DNA from: Pseudomonas sp. MN1F
Lineage (GTDB): Bacteria > Pseudomonadota > Gammaproteobacteria > Pseudomonadales > Pseudomonadaceae
DNA: 64,000 nt
Direction of reading: 5' to 3'
Assembly (NCBI RefSeq): GCF_009391885.1
Contig: NZ_VZII01000047.1
Span: 62,001-126,000, forward strand
The notes under the pieces are model-generated. The model worked only from the letters and a program-made list of their open reading frames with translations, made no database searches and was not told the origin of the DNA. This document shows, in pieces, positions 44,463 to 53,445 of the stretch. A program made the translations under genes and the position numbers. Positions within the stretch are counted from its first letter, which is position 1, and the number at the start of each line of letters is the position of its first letter.

Positions 44463-45341
44463 ATGAACCCGTATCGCCGGATCCTGCTGATCATGACCGA
44501 GGCCCAGGCCAATGCCGCGCTGTCCCGGGCCATGGCCCTGGCGGCGGCGTCTGGTGCCGCCCTGCAGGTGCTGGGTGTCCATGAACCCGGCGAACTGCGT
44601 CTGCGCCACGAGTTGCAGGCAACCCCGCTGCCTTCCGTTTCCTTCGTGCACTTCAGCACAGAGCTCAAGGCGCTGCTCGACGAACAGCCGGCAAGGGGGG
44701 CACGCCCAGGTTTCGAGGCCGTGGAAACCGCCGATCCCCGCGACCTGGTGCCAGCCTGCATCGCCCGCTACGCGCCTGATCTGGTGATCAAGGCCTGCCC
44801 GGGCTGTTCCCTGATCGATCAGCTGGCCCGGACCTCGCTTGACCAGGTGCTGTTGCATGCGAGCGAGGTGCCGTTGATGTTCGTGCCAGCGAATGCCCCG
44901 GCCATGCCAGGTAACGTGCTGGTTGCGGTGGATGTCTCGCAACCCTCGCCGCTCAATGACGCGCTGGTCGTTGCCGGTCAGCAACTGGCGATGCAATGCC
45001 AGGGCCAGTTGCACCTGCTTTCGGCGTACGACCTGCCAATCGCCATGCTGGCCAACCCTGACCTCGCCGGCCCGTGGGCGGACGAAGTGCGTGAATCACT
45101 GCAGTTGCCGTTCGATGCGTTGGCCGATGCCCATGGCATCGCCCACAGTCATCGGTTTTTCAGCGAAGGTGCGCCACTGCGCGTCATCAAGTCCCATATC
45201 GCTGCGCTGGGGGCCGACGTGGTGGTGGTCGGCGCCGTGCAGGCCAGGCGTTGGGCCAAGCTGATCGGCGATACCACCGAGCGGCTTGTCAGCCATGCAC
45301 CGTGCAGCATCCTGACCATCAAGCCCGCACCCGGCAGTTGA
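44463..45341 (+). CDS. Universal stress protein, tandem UspA domains
   Basis: A 292-residue two-domain Usp starting MNPYRRILLIMTEA, with GGGAGGTG upstream. The second domain ends VGAVQARRWAKLIGDTTERLV, where Asp replaces Ser of the phosphate-contact triplet, as in the Usp at 26.4 kb. Its stop is one base from the stop of the convergent PyrR-like gene, showing the tight packing of the island. Confidence 0.9.
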   Translation: MNPYRRILLIMTEAQANAALSRAMALAAASGAALQVLGVHEPGELRLRHELQATPLPSVSFVHFSTELKALLDEQPARGARPGFEAVETADPRDLVPACIARYAPDLVIKACPGCSLIDQLARTSLDQVLLHASEVPLMFVPANAPAMPGNVLVAVDVSQPSPLNDALVVAGQQLAMQCQGQLHLLSAYDLPIAMLANPDLAGPWADEVRESLQLPFDALADAHGIAHSHRFFSEGAPLRVIKSHIAALGADVVVVGAVQARRWAKLIGDTTERLVSHAPCSILTIKPAPGS

Positions 45342-45342
45342 A

Positions 45343-45915
45343 TCAGGCGCAATCGCTGGTTCGGCCATGGCGTACCACCTCCACGCAGAATTGACCTTCG
45401 TAGGGTGGAACCTGGCATTCGACGATATCCTGCGCCGCCACCTGCAGGTGAATGCCGACGATATCGGCATGCACCGGTTGGCGGCAGACGTGGCGGTCGA
45501 CAAGTACCGCGCTGATGATGTGGCGCGCACCCAGTCCGGCGAGGTAGGCACAGGTGCGTAGCAGAGAGTGCCCTTCGTAGAGCACGTCATCGACCACCAG
45601 CAAGGTGGTGCCGGCAAGGTCCAGCTTGGCGAGCTCAGGGTTCTCGGTGAGTTGCGTATGGGCATGCAGGAGGCTGAGGTCGTCCGCGTAGCGCTTGACC
45701 TTGATCGGGTAGAGCGGCAATGGCGCAGCACCGGTCAGTGCTTGCAGGTGCAGTTGCAGGCGCTGCGCCAACGGCTCACCTCGCCGCTGAATGCCTATCA
45801 GCGCTACGTCGGACGCAGGCAGGCGTGCCAAGGCCTGACGGGCCATCGAGCGCAGCACGCTGTCCAGATCCTGTTCGTCATATAGACGGACTCTTGATGG
45901 CGCGGGGCGGTTCAT
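45343..45915 (-). CDS. PyrR-like phosphoribosyltransferase
   Basis: A 190-residue type I PRTase with PRPP loop VVDDVLYEGHSL (about residues 104-115), matching PyrR (VDDVLYTGRT) except that Thr-Gly-Arg is Glu-Gly-His. PyrR proteins are uracil phosphoribosyltransferases and, in Gram-positives, RNA-binding attenuators; in Pseudomonas a separate PyrR with regulatory role exists near pyrB. This copy in a stress island may be a nucleobase salvage enzyme. AAGGAG precedes the MNRPAP start. It is divergent from an ABC export operon with FNR-like sites between. Confidence 0.8.
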   Translation of the reverse strand: MNRPAPSRVRLYDEQDLDSVLRSMARQALARLPASDVALIGIQRRGEPLAQRLQLHLQALTGAAPLPLYPIKVKRYADDLSLLHAHTQLTENPELAKLDLAGTTLLVVDDVLYEGHSLLRTCAYLAGLGARHIISAVLVDRHVCRQPVHADIVGIHLQVAAQDIVECQVPPYEGQFCVEVVRHGRTSDCA

Positions 45916-45977
45916 GGTGTTGCTCCTTTGCTGGATAACGCACATCAGGAGCCTACTTGGGCGCCTTGGGGGGGCGC

Positions 45978-46058
45978 TTGATAAAAGCCAAGTGATAGCC
46001 AGCCGAGTAACGGCGTGGTGCGCAAGTTCCCTTGAACGTCGGTTCTGATCCAGGTCAA
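45978..46058. promoter_or_regulatory. FNR-like sites upstream of the export operon
   Basis: CTGATCCAGGTCAA (46045-46058) differs from the consensus only at the first base. TTGATAAAAGCCAA (45978-45991) has one good and one weak half-site. They lie between the PyrR-like gene and the ABC operon. Confidence 0.6.
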
Positions 46059-46121
46059 ACAGGCGGCCCAAGGGCGGATTACGGTCAGGGTACGGGAGCC
46101 CGCAATGCTTGATGGGAGAGC

Positions 46122-46844
46122 ATGATGGCCGAGAGCACGCTTGATACTGTTGCGGGTCCCGCCATTGCCGCAAAGGGCTTGAGCAAGTGGTTTGGTGATG
46201 ACGCTGCTCGCATCAAAGCCGTCGACGACGTGACATTGAGCGTGCGGTTCGGCGAAATGGTCTACATCGTGGGGCCTTCAGGCAGCGGCAAGACCACGCT
46301 GTTGAGCATGCTCTCGGGCATTTTGCGCCCCGACACTGGCAGCGTCGTCATCAATGGCCAGGACATCTGGGCCCTGGATGCCAACCAATTGGCCGAATTG
46401 CGGCTGCAGCAGTTCGGTTTCGTGTTCCAGGACTATCACCTGTTCAGCAAACTCACCTGTGCCGAGAACGTGGCGATTCCGCTGATCCTCAGGTATCAGC
46501 CTTGGCGCACGGCACTTGCCGCAGCCCGGCAAGTGCTGGGCATTGTCGGGCTTGCCGAACGTGCTGAGCTGACGCCAGCAAAACTGTCTGGCGGCGAACA
46601 ACAACGGGTGGCCATTGCACGGGCGATGGTTGGCCAGCCTGGCCTGCTCATTCTGGACGAGCCAACGGCATCGCTTGACGGTGACACCGGCAAACTCATC
46701 ATCGCCTTTGTCAGGGAGCATGTGCTTAGCCCACGCTGCTGCGTACTGATCGTCACCCATGACACCCGCATCGAACGCTATGCCGATCGAATCGTGCATA
46801 TGGAGGATGGCCGGGTCATGGAAAGTGACCGGGTGCGGCCGTGA
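46122..46844 (+). CDS. ABC transporter ATP-binding protein, MacB/LolD type
   Basis: A 240-residue ATPase subunit with Walker A GPSGSGKT, Q-loop VFQDYHLFS, signature LSGGEQQRVAIARA and Walker B LLILDEPTASLD. It belongs to the LolD/MacB/DevA group that pairs with FtsX-type permeases for export or extrusion of lipids or small molecules. Two ATGs in tandem occur; the second has better spacing from GGGAG. The stop overlaps the GTG start of the membrane-fusion gene by four bases, so the four genes form one operon. Confidence 0.92.
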   Translation: MMAESTLDTVAGPAIAAKGLSKWFGDDAARIKAVDDVTLSVRFGEMVYIVGPSGSGKTTLLSMLSGILRPDTGSVVINGQDIWALDANQLAELRLQQFGFVFQDYHLFSKLTCAENVAIPLILRYQPWRTALAAARQVLGIVGLAERAELTPAKLSGGEQQRVAIARAMVGQPGLLILDEPTASLDGDTGKLIIAFVREHVLSPRCCVLIVTHDTRIERYADRIVHMEDGRVMESDRVRP

Positions 46845-47734
46845 AAAGGCCCTGGCTGTTGGCATTGGCTCCGCTGGGTGTAGTGGCCGGGTTGATCGCA
46901 GCGTTTCTGTTTGCACGCACGCCTCGCCCATTGCCGCCGGCGTTCCCTCCCGCCAGCAGCAGTTTCCAGGCGGCCATCTATGCCAATGGCATCATCGAGA
47001 GTGAGCAGGCCGGGGGGAGCGATATCGTCATTTTCCCCCAGGTAGCGGCCCCGGTAACCCGCATCCTGGTGCATGAAGGGCAGGCGGTAAGCCGTGACTC
47101 GCCGTTGGTGACCCTGGATGACGCTGTGCCTCGGGCAAACCTTGAGCTGGCGCAGGCAAACCTGGCCATTGCCCGCGACCAGTATGCCAAACGCCTGGCC
47201 GCCTATGGCATTGATGCCAGGTCGATCAGCAAGGACGCCCTGGACACCGCAAAGAACCAGGCCGCCCAGGCCCAGGCCGCGTTCAAGGCCGCTGCCGCCG
47301 AATTGGCCCGCTATGTGATCAAGGCGCCCAGCGACGGCATTGTGGTCACCATCAACAGTGCCGTAGGCAGCTATGTATCGCCGCAGGGGGCCTACAGCAT
47401 CCACACTCAAGGCTTCAACCCCTTGCTGGTGATGACCAGCGCGCAGGATCGCCTGGTGGTGCGTTGTTACGTCGATGAGATACTGATCGGCAAATTGCCG
47501 CCTGTTGACCTGATCCAGGCCGAGATGACCGTGCGCGGGACGCACATCAGGGTACCGCTGGAGTTCGTGCGGGTTCAGCCCTATGTCACGCCCAAGATCG
47601 AGCTGTCCAATCAACGGCAGGAACGGGTGGATCTTCGGGTGCTGCCTGTGCTTTTTCGCTTTGACAGCAAGGCACTGCCCCCGGTCTATCCAGGACAGCT
47701 GGTGGACGTTTTCATCAGCCGGAAAACACCATGA
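46841..47734 (+). CDS. HlyD-family membrane fusion protein
   Basis: A 297-residue periplasmic adaptor: N-terminal membrane anchor (LALAPLGVVAGLIAAFLF), lipoyl-like halves (VAAPVTRILVHEGQAV and KAPSDGIVVTI) flanking a coiled-coil hairpin, and a beta-barrel domain. GTG is the start, overlapping the ATPase stop. It connects the FtsX-type permease with the outer-membrane protein encoded next, as in DevBCA and MacAB systems. Confidence 0.88.
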   Translation: MKRPWLLALAPLGVVAGLIAAFLFARTPRPLPPAFPPASSSFQAAIYANGIIESEQAGGSDIVIFPQVAAPVTRILVHEGQAVSRDSPLVTLDDAVPRANLELAQANLAIARDQYAKRLAAYGIDARSISKDALDTAKNQAAQAQAAFKAAAAELARYVIKAPSDGIVVTINSAVGSYVSPQGAYSIHTQGFNPLLVMTSAQDRLVVRCYVDEILIGKLPPVDLIQAEMTVRGTHIRVPLEFVRVQPYVTPKIELSNQRQERVDLRVLPVLFRFDSKALPPVYPGQLVDVFISRKTP

Positions 47735-49209
47735 GCCGTTTGCGACGCAGGCTACAGGCCGCATGCGCTGGGTCGCCGTGTGCGCTGCTGCTGATCGCCA
47801 GTTGCACAGTCGGGCCCGACTTCAAGCCGCCTGAGGCCCCTGATCGACAGCTGTATTGGCAGGGCACCCTTGCCAACCCGATCGAAGCGCAGGGGCAGAG
47901 CCAGGGTTTCGTGCCTGGTGGCGACCTGCAATGGGACTGGTGGACACTGTTCCGCTCGCCCGCCCTGGATGCTGTGGTTAGGCTAGCCATTTCCCGCAAT
48001 CCCAGCCTGCGGGCGGCTGAAGCCAGCCTGCGGCAGAGTCAGGACCTGCTGAAGGCCGGTCAGGGTGTCTACTACCCGCAAGTGAGCGGTCGTTTTGCCG
48101 GATCTCGTCAGCAGGGCAACGCCGGGCAGCCGGGACTTGCCACGGCGGATTCGATATTCAATGTTGTGACCCTCAGTGGCACGGTCAGCTATGCGCTCGA
48201 TGTGTTCGGCGGTGAACGGCGGGCAGTGGAGGGCCTGCAAGCACAGGTCGATGTGCAGGCCGATCGCCTGCGCGCTGCGTTTCTTGCCCTGACAGCGAAC
48301 GTGGTCAACACCGCCATAGCCCGTGCGGCTTATGCGGCGCAAATGCAGGCCTCCGAGCAACTGATAGCCTTGCAGCAACAGCAACTGGAGGTGACCCAGG
48401 TGCAGGTTCGCAGCGGCACACTCGCCGATTCGGCGCAATCCAGCCTCAGAAGCCTGATCGCGACCAACCAGGCGCAGCTGGCTGAGCTGAAGCAACGGTA
48501 TACCCAATCGGGTCATCTGCTGGCGCTATTGGGGGGCTCGGCACCGAACCAGATGCTGCTGCCTGATATCAGCTTGGGCAGCTTGTCGCTACCGCACGAC
48601 TTACCGGTCAGTTTGCCCTCGGCCCTGGTGCGTCAACGTCCCGACATACGGGTGGCCGAAGCGCAGTTGCATCAGGCCAGCGCCGACATCGGGGTGGCCA
48701 CTGCCGCGATGTTTCCCAGTGTCACGCTGTCGGCGCAGTACGGTACGGCCGGCACTGCCATGAGCTCGCTGTTTTCGAAACGCTTCTGGTCGATTGGCCC
48801 CTCCATCGATATTCCGCTGTTCGAAGGTGGGCGACTGTGGTTTGGCCGTGAGGCAGCCCGGGAGGCCTATCGGCAGGCCGCTGCTTCCTACCGGCAAGTC
48901 GTGCTGTCAGCATTTGCGCAGGTCGCGGATGTGCTCGACGCCTTGCAACTGGACGCTGTGGCTCTGCAAAAACGCAGCGAGTCAGCCGCGGCGGCTGAAG
49001 CGGCGCTGCAAGCGGTGCAGGCCAGCTACCGGGCAGGGCTGGTGCCCTACGTCGATGTGCTGGTCGCCGATGTGCAATTGCAACAGGCCAACATGTTGTT
49101 GCTCGATGCTTCAGCTCAGCGGCGCCAAGACACGGTCGCGTTGTACGTCGCGCTCGGTGGTGGTTGGTGGCATGCGCCTCAAGTCGGCAGCGGGGGAGAG
49201 GCGCCATGA
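47731..49209 (+). CDS. NodT-type outer-membrane efflux lipoprotein
   Basis: A 492-residue outer-membrane factor with a lipoprotein signal (LLLIASC, Cys25) and two homologous halves of long helices and beta strands (RNPSLRAAEASLRQSQ and RPDIRVAEAQLHQA). The family exports through a trimeric channel across the outer membrane. It overlaps its upstream neighbour by four bases, and its stop overlaps the permease start, so it is translationally coupled. Confidence 0.92.
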   Translation: MSRLRRRLQAACAGSPCALLLIASCTVGPDFKPPEAPDRQLYWQGTLANPIEAQGQSQGFVPGGDLQWDWWTLFRSPALDAVVRLAISRNPSLRAAEASLRQSQDLLKAGQGVYYPQVSGRFAGSRQQGNAGQPGLATADSIFNVVTLSGTVSYALDVFGGERRAVEGLQAQVDVQADRLRAAFLALTANVVNTAIARAAYAAQMQASEQLIALQQQQLEVTQVQVRSGTLADSAQSSLRSLIATNQAQLAELKQRYTQSGHLLALLGGSAPNQMLLPDISLGSLSLPHDLPVSLPSALVRQRPDIRVAEAQLHQASADIGVATAAMFPSVTLSAQYGTAGTAMSSLFSKRFWSIGPSIDIPLFEGGRLWFGREAAREAYRQAAASYRQVVLSAFAQVADVLDALQLDAVALQKRSESAAAAEAALQAVQASYRAGLVPYVDVLVADVQLQQANMLLLDASAQRRQDTVALYVALGGGWWHAPQVGSGGEAP

Positions 49210-50348
49210 AATATGCAGGGATCCTGCGCATCGGCTACAAGCTGTTGGTCAACGACCGGGCCAAGTTTTCCGCGCTGCTGGTCGGCTTGACGTTCTCGGT
49301 ATTCCTGATGATGCAGATGACGGCCATGTTTGCCGGCATTCTGACCAGGGCCTATTCGACGGTCACCAACATCGGTGCGCCGATATGGGTGATGGATCCG
49401 GCGGTCAACACGCCGACTGCGGTCATTGCGTTGCCGGACTATCTGCTGGATGCGGTGCGCAGCATGGAGCAGGTGGAGTATGCCGTGCCGGTGTTCATCG
49501 GCAATGCCCAGGCCCGGTTGGCCGATGGCACCTACCAGATCGTCAGTGTGGTGGGGCTGGACGATACCAGCCTCTATGGGCGCCCGGAGCTGGAGCAGGG
49601 CGCCATCGAGGCGCTCTACGGCGAAAACGCCTTCATCGTCGTTCATGACTCGGAGTTCAGCAAGCTCGGCAGCCCCACGCTAGGCACCGAGTTCGAACTC
49701 AATGATCATCGCGGCACCGTGGTCGGCATCGCCAAGGTGTTGTCCAGCGGGCTGATCGGCGTCCCGACCCTCTACACCACCTACCGGCGAGCCATCGAAT
49801 ACATACCGACTGCGCGATTCACGATTTCCTACATTCTGGTCAAGCCGAGAACTGCGCCTGGGGCCATGCAAATTCGCCAGGAGGTCGCCCAGTTGGGCTA
49901 TCTCGCGCTGACCAAGGCCCAGTTCAACCAGCGGATCGCGGATTACTACATCTACCAGACGGGCGTGGGTACCAATATCCTGCTGATGACACTGATCAGC
50001 TTCCTGGTGGGTTTATCCATCTCAGGACAGACGTTCTACAGTTTCATCCTCGAGAACCTGGACAAGTTCGCGGCACTCAAGGCCATGGGGGCGAAAGCCC
50101 AGGATCTGGTACTGATGATTCTGTTCATGGCGATCTCGTGCGCATTGACCGGGTATGGATTGGGCGTTGGGCTGATGACGGGTGTGATTGTGCTGGTGCG
50201 ATCGTACCTGCCCAATTACGCCGCCATTGTGACCTTCTGGAACCTGGGCCTGACGTTTGGCCTGGTTTCATTGATTGCCGGCACCTCCAGTTACCTGGGT
50301 ATTTGCAAGGTATTGCGCGTGGAGCCGTTCGAGATTTTTCGTTCTTGA
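49206..50348 (+). CDS. ABC transporter permease, FtsX/DevC type
   Basis: A 380-residue permease with one N-terminal and three C-terminal transmembrane helices (about 22-45, 255-280, 310-335 and 345-370) and a large periplasmic domain between, as in MacB/DevC. It completes a four-gene tripartite export system (ATPase, adaptor, outer-membrane factor, permease). The substrate is unknown. DevBCA systems export glycolipids. A near-consensus FNR box upstream of the operon suggests oxygen-linked expression. Confidence 0.9.
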   Translation: MKYAGILRIGYKLLVNDRAKFSALLVGLTFSVFLMMQMTAMFAGILTRAYSTVTNIGAPIWVMDPAVNTPTAVIALPDYLLDAVRSMEQVEYAVPVFIGNAQARLADGTYQIVSVVGLDDTSLYGRPELEQGAIEALYGENAFIVVHDSEFSKLGSPTLGTEFELNDHRGTVVGIAKVLSSGLIGVPTLYTTYRRAIEYIPTARFTISYILVKPRTAPGAMQIRQEVAQLGYLALTKAQFNQRIADYYIYQTGVGTNILLMTLISFLVGLSISGQTFYSFILENLDKFAALKAMGAKAQDLVLMILFMAISCALTGYGLGVGLMTGVIVLVRSYLPNYAAIVTFWNLGLTFGLVSLIAGTSSYLGICKVLRVEPFEIFRS

Positions 50349-50494
50349 CGCGTGGGACATGGCCGTTGCCGGCATCGGCGGCGCTTTATTACCTGCATAG
50401 TTGACTTAGGATAACTTCTGCCACCTTTCAGATCGTCGCGTTGCACGTGCAGTGATAGCGTTCGTACATACGCTTTTGATCCGGAGGCGTGGCC

Positions 50495-51688
50495 ATGTAT
50501 CAGAACCTGGCTGTTCTGGCCGCCTTGCTGGTGCTGTACGCCAGCCTGGCCGGCGCGCTTGAATCCAAACCGGTTAATGGGCCGCTGTTGTTCCTGCTGG
50601 CGGGCCTGGCGGCAGGTCCCTCCGGGCTTGGGCTGTTGAACCTTTCGCTGGACCGCAACGATCTTCGCTTGCTGGCCGAGCTTACCCTCGCAATCGTGCT
50701 GTTCAACGATGCCGCCAAGGCCGACCTGGCCCAATTGCGTCAATCCCGTAGCCTGCCGCTGCGCCTGCTGACCCTGGGGCTGCCGCTGACGTTGATTGCA
50801 GGCTGGCTTGCCGCTTGGCTGCTGTTCCCGCAGATGCCCTGGCTGGAGATGGCGCTGTTGTCGACGATACTGGCGCCGACCGATGCCGCCCTTGGCAAGG
50901 CGGTTGTGAGCAACCCCGAGGTGCCGGCCAATGTGCGCGAGAGCCTGAATGTCGAAAGCGGGTTGAATGACGGCATCTGCGTGCCGGTACTGCTCTTGCT
51001 GTTGGCATTGTTGATGGAGGCTCACTCGACGATGCCTTTTGCCTTGGCGGGCTATTTCTTCCTGGAGGAGTTGGGTATCGGTGTTCTCACGGGGGCGGCG
51101 CTTGCGCTGTTGGTGGGCGGGCTGTTACGTCTGTCGCAACGCCATTGCCTGCAGATCGAGGCCTGGCAGCAATTGGTGATGCCCGCGCTGGCATTACTGA
51201 GCTTCGCCTGCGCCCAGGCACTGGGGGGTAGCGGCTTCATCGCCGCATTTTGCGCAGGGTTGCTGACAGGTTACCTGTTCAACCGGGAAACGCGGCCGTT
51301 GCTGGCCACCGCTGAGTCATGCGGTGAAGCGCTGTCGCTGCTGACCTGGGTGGTGTTCGGTGCCTACGTGGCGCCCAAGGCTTCGCAGATCATGGCGCCC
51401 TCCGTCTGGTTTTACGCACTCTCAAGCCTGTCGCTGGTGCGCATGCTGCCCGTCTGGATCAGCCTGGCGGGGAGCACACTCAGCGCCGAGAGCCGCTTGT
51501 TCATAGGCTGGTTCGGGCCCCGGGGTCTGGCTTCCATCGTTTTCGCGGTGTTGATACTGGATACGCCGTTGCAAGAGGGGGCTACGATCATCGCCTGTAC
51601 CATCGCGTGCGTCATGCTCAGCGTGGTATTGCACGGCGTGAGTGCCTTGCCGGGGGCGCGGCGGCTGGGGCAGCGCGTTCGAGAATGA
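50495..51688 (+). CDS. Cation:proton antiporter, CPA1/NhaP family
   Basis: A 397-residue inner-membrane antiporter with about 12 hydrophobic helices. The conserved ESGLNDG motif (about 145-151) is present, as is a preceding TDAALGKAVVS segment with the family Asp. It would exchange Na+ or K+ for protons. GGAGG supports the ATG over an upstream GTG. About 145 bases separate it from the export operon; no FNR box was found there. Confidence 0.9.
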   Translation: MYQNLAVLAALLVLYASLAGALESKPVNGPLLFLLAGLAAGPSGLGLLNLSLDRNDLRLLAELTLAIVLFNDAAKADLAQLRQSRSLPLRLLTLGLPLTLIAGWLAAWLLFPQMPWLEMALLSTILAPTDAALGKAVVSNPEVPANVRESLNVESGLNDGICVPVLLLLLALLMEAHSTMPFALAGYFFLEELGIGVLTGAALALLVGGLLRLSQRHCLQIEAWQQLVMPALALLSFACAQALGGSGFIAAFCAGLLTGYLFNRETRPLLATAESCGEALSLLTWVVFGAYVAPKASQIMAPSVWFYALSSLSLVRMLPVWISLAGSTLSAESRLFIGWFGPRGLASIVFAVLILDTPLQEGATIIACTIACVMLSVVLHGVSALPGARRLGQRVRE

Positions 51689-51769
51689 GGGTGTGACAAG
51701 CGAGCGACCGGCAAGCACAGCGCTAAGATAGAGTCGGTTCATTTCTGCAGTTCGATAGGGAGCACTGGG

Positions 51770-52207
51770 ATGTTTGTTGATATGGCTGCCTTCACGCCGT
51801 GGTCGGCATTGGCAGGCGGAGGACTGATCGGCCTGGCCGCCGGGCTGTTCGTGGTGGCGAACGGGCGCATTGCCGGCATCAGTGGCCTGCTTGGCTCGCT
51901 GTTGCAGCGCGAGGGGGAAGGGCGAGGCGAGAAGCTGTCGTTCTTGCTGGGCATCATTGCGGCGCCACTGTTGTGGCGAGTGTTCTCGGCGATGCCGCCG
52001 GTGCATTTCAGTACGGGCCCCTGGTTGCTCATGGTCGCGGGGCTTCTGGTGGGCCTGGGTACCCGCTATGGCAGTGGCTGCACCAGTGGCCATGGGGTGT
52101 GCGGCCTGTCTCGCCTGTCCCCGCGCTCGGCGGTGGCGACGTTGTGCTTCATGGTGGCCGGCTTTGCCACCGTCTTCGTGGTTCGCCACCTTTTCCAAGG
52201 AGCCTGA
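51770..52207 (+). CDS. YeeE/YedE family membrane protein, first half
   Basis: A 145-residue membrane protein with four hydrophobic helices and the family motif GSGCTSGHGVCGLSR. YeeE/YedE proteins transport thiosulfate or related sulfur compounds; in Pseudomonas the function is split into two short adjacent proteins, sometimes called PmpA and PmpB. The conserved Cys in GCTSG and GVCG are present. The stop is one base before the next start. Confidence 0.88.
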   Translation: MFVDMAAFTPWSALAGGGLIGLAAGLFVVANGRIAGISGLLGSLLQREGEGRGEKLSFLLGIIAAPLLWRVFSAMPPVHFSTGPWLLMVAGLLVGLGTRYGSGCTSGHGVCGLSRLSPRSAVATLCFMVAGFATVFVVRHLFQGA

Positions 52208-52208
52208 A

Positions 52209-52637
52209 ATGACCCGCATCAGCGCATTCATCGCGGGGTTGCTGTTCGGCATGGGGTTGTTGCTGTCGGGCATGGCGAACCCCACCAAGGTACTGGGGTT
52301 TCTCGACCTCGCCGGGCAGTGGGACCCGTCGCTGGCACTGGTCATGGTGGGCGCCATCGGAGCTGCTTTGCTGCCCATGGCCTGGGCGCGTCGGCACCCT
52401 GTGGCCTTGTTCGGCGGCGCAATGCAGTTGCCTGCCCGGCGTGACATCGACCGTCGCCTGGTCGGCGGCAGCCTGGTCTTTGGCATAGGCTGGGGGCTTG
52501 CCGGGGTGTGCCCGGGGCCGGCCCTGGTGCTGCTGGCCGGCGGCTTTTGGCAAGGCTGGCTGTTCGTCGCTGCGATGCTGGCTGGGATGGCGTTGTTCAA
52601 TGGCTTGGAGGCGCTTGGCAAAAGCCGCCAGGCTTGA
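52209..52637 (+). CDS. YeeE/YedE family membrane protein, second half
   Basis: A 142-residue membrane protein with four helices and the motif GVCPGPALV (equivalent of the second Cys motif in one-piece YeeE). Together with the preceding gene it would form the full sulfur-compound transporter. Its start follows the neighbour's stop by one base, showing tight coupling. Confidence 0.88.
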   Translation: MTRISAFIAGLLFGMGLLLSGMANPTKVLGFLDLAGQWDPSLALVMVGAIGAALLPMAWARRHPVALFGGAMQLPARRDIDRRLVGGSLVFGIGWGLAGVCPGPALVLLAGGFWQGWLFVAAMLAGMALFNGLEALGKSRQA

Positions 52638-52704
52638 AACGGCCGGCGTTTGATGTTGATCGATGCGCCCGCGTCTGCAGGCGGCCTGCCTGTATGCATG
52701 GGTC

Positions 52705-52725
52705 TTCAGATTCCCTTCAGATTCG
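52705..52725. promoter_or_regulatory. Direct-repeat operator of OmpR-class type
   Basis: CTTCAGATTC occurs twice with exact identity (52705-52714 and 52716-52725), an 11-base period. OmpR/PhoB-type response regulators bind such tandem repeats. It sits about 45 bases before the first gene of an operon that encodes an OmpR-type regulator at its end, so autoregulation is likely. Confidence 0.65.
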
Positions 52726-52767
52726 CCACGGATACTCGCCCTGACCAACCCAGTCGGGGGGAGCTTC

Positions 52768-53445
52768 ATGACTCAAACCCTATGGAGCAGCCTGCTCCCA
52801 TTACCCATCGGCACCCATGCTGAGCACCACGCCCATTTATCCCTGCACCTGCAGGACGATCAGGGGCGTGGCGAGCTGGAGCACTTCATTCATCAGTGTT
52901 TCGCCAACGTACACCAGGCCGACGTCCACCACTACCTGCCGGAGCTACTGGCCCTGCGCGACCATCATGGGCGGCTGATGGCGGCGGCCGGGATGCGCCC
53001 AGCCAGTAGCGGGCCGCTGTTTCTCGAGGGCTATCTGGATGAGCCCCTGGAAAACGCGGTTTCCAGAGTGGCGGGCGTGACGTTGGGGCGCGAGTGCATG
53101 GTCGAGGTTGGCAACTTGGCCTCGCTCAGCGCCGGCAGCGCCCGGATCATGATCACCACCGTGACCTGGCTGCTTGCCACTCGGGGGTTGCAGTGGGTGG
53201 CGTTCACCGGCGCATCGACACTGATCAACAGTTTCCAGCGCCTGGGGCTGGTGCCGACGGTGGTGGCCCAGGCCGACCCCGCCCGCCTGGACGAGTCGGC
53301 GCAGCATTGGGGGCACTATTACGACCAGCATCCGCAGGTGTTCGTCGGCAATATCCAGCATGGCTTCGAGCGCCTGGAGTCGGCAGGCGTGTTCCGGCGC
53401 CTTGGGCTGCCTGCGCTGAACAAGGAGGCCGGCCATGCCGCATGA
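52768..53445 (+). CDS. Thermostable-hemolysin family protein
   Basis: A 225-residue cytoplasmic protein matching the thermostable hemolysin (delta-VPH-like) family. Segments such as RVAGVTLGRECMVEVGNLAS and ITTVTWLLATRGLQWVAFTGA resemble the family core, which looks like the acyltransferase (GNAT/LuxI-like) fold. No signal peptide is present, so a haemolysin role is doubtful and an N-acyltransferase role is more plausible (inference). GGGGGGAG precedes the ATG. Its 3' end overlaps the AMP-ligase start by 11 bases, and it is the first gene of a six- or seven-gene operon. Confidence 0.75.
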   Translation: MTQTLWSSLLPLPIGTHAEHHAHLSLHLQDDQGRGELEHFIHQCFANVHQADVHHYLPELLALRDHHGRLMAAAGMRPASSGPLFLEGYLDEPLENAVSRVAGVTLGRECMVEVGNLASLSAGSARIMITTVTWLLATRGLQWVAFTGASTLINSFQRLGLVPTVVAQADPARLDESAQHWGHYYDQHPQVFVGNIQHGFERLESAGVFRRLGLPALNKEAGHAA

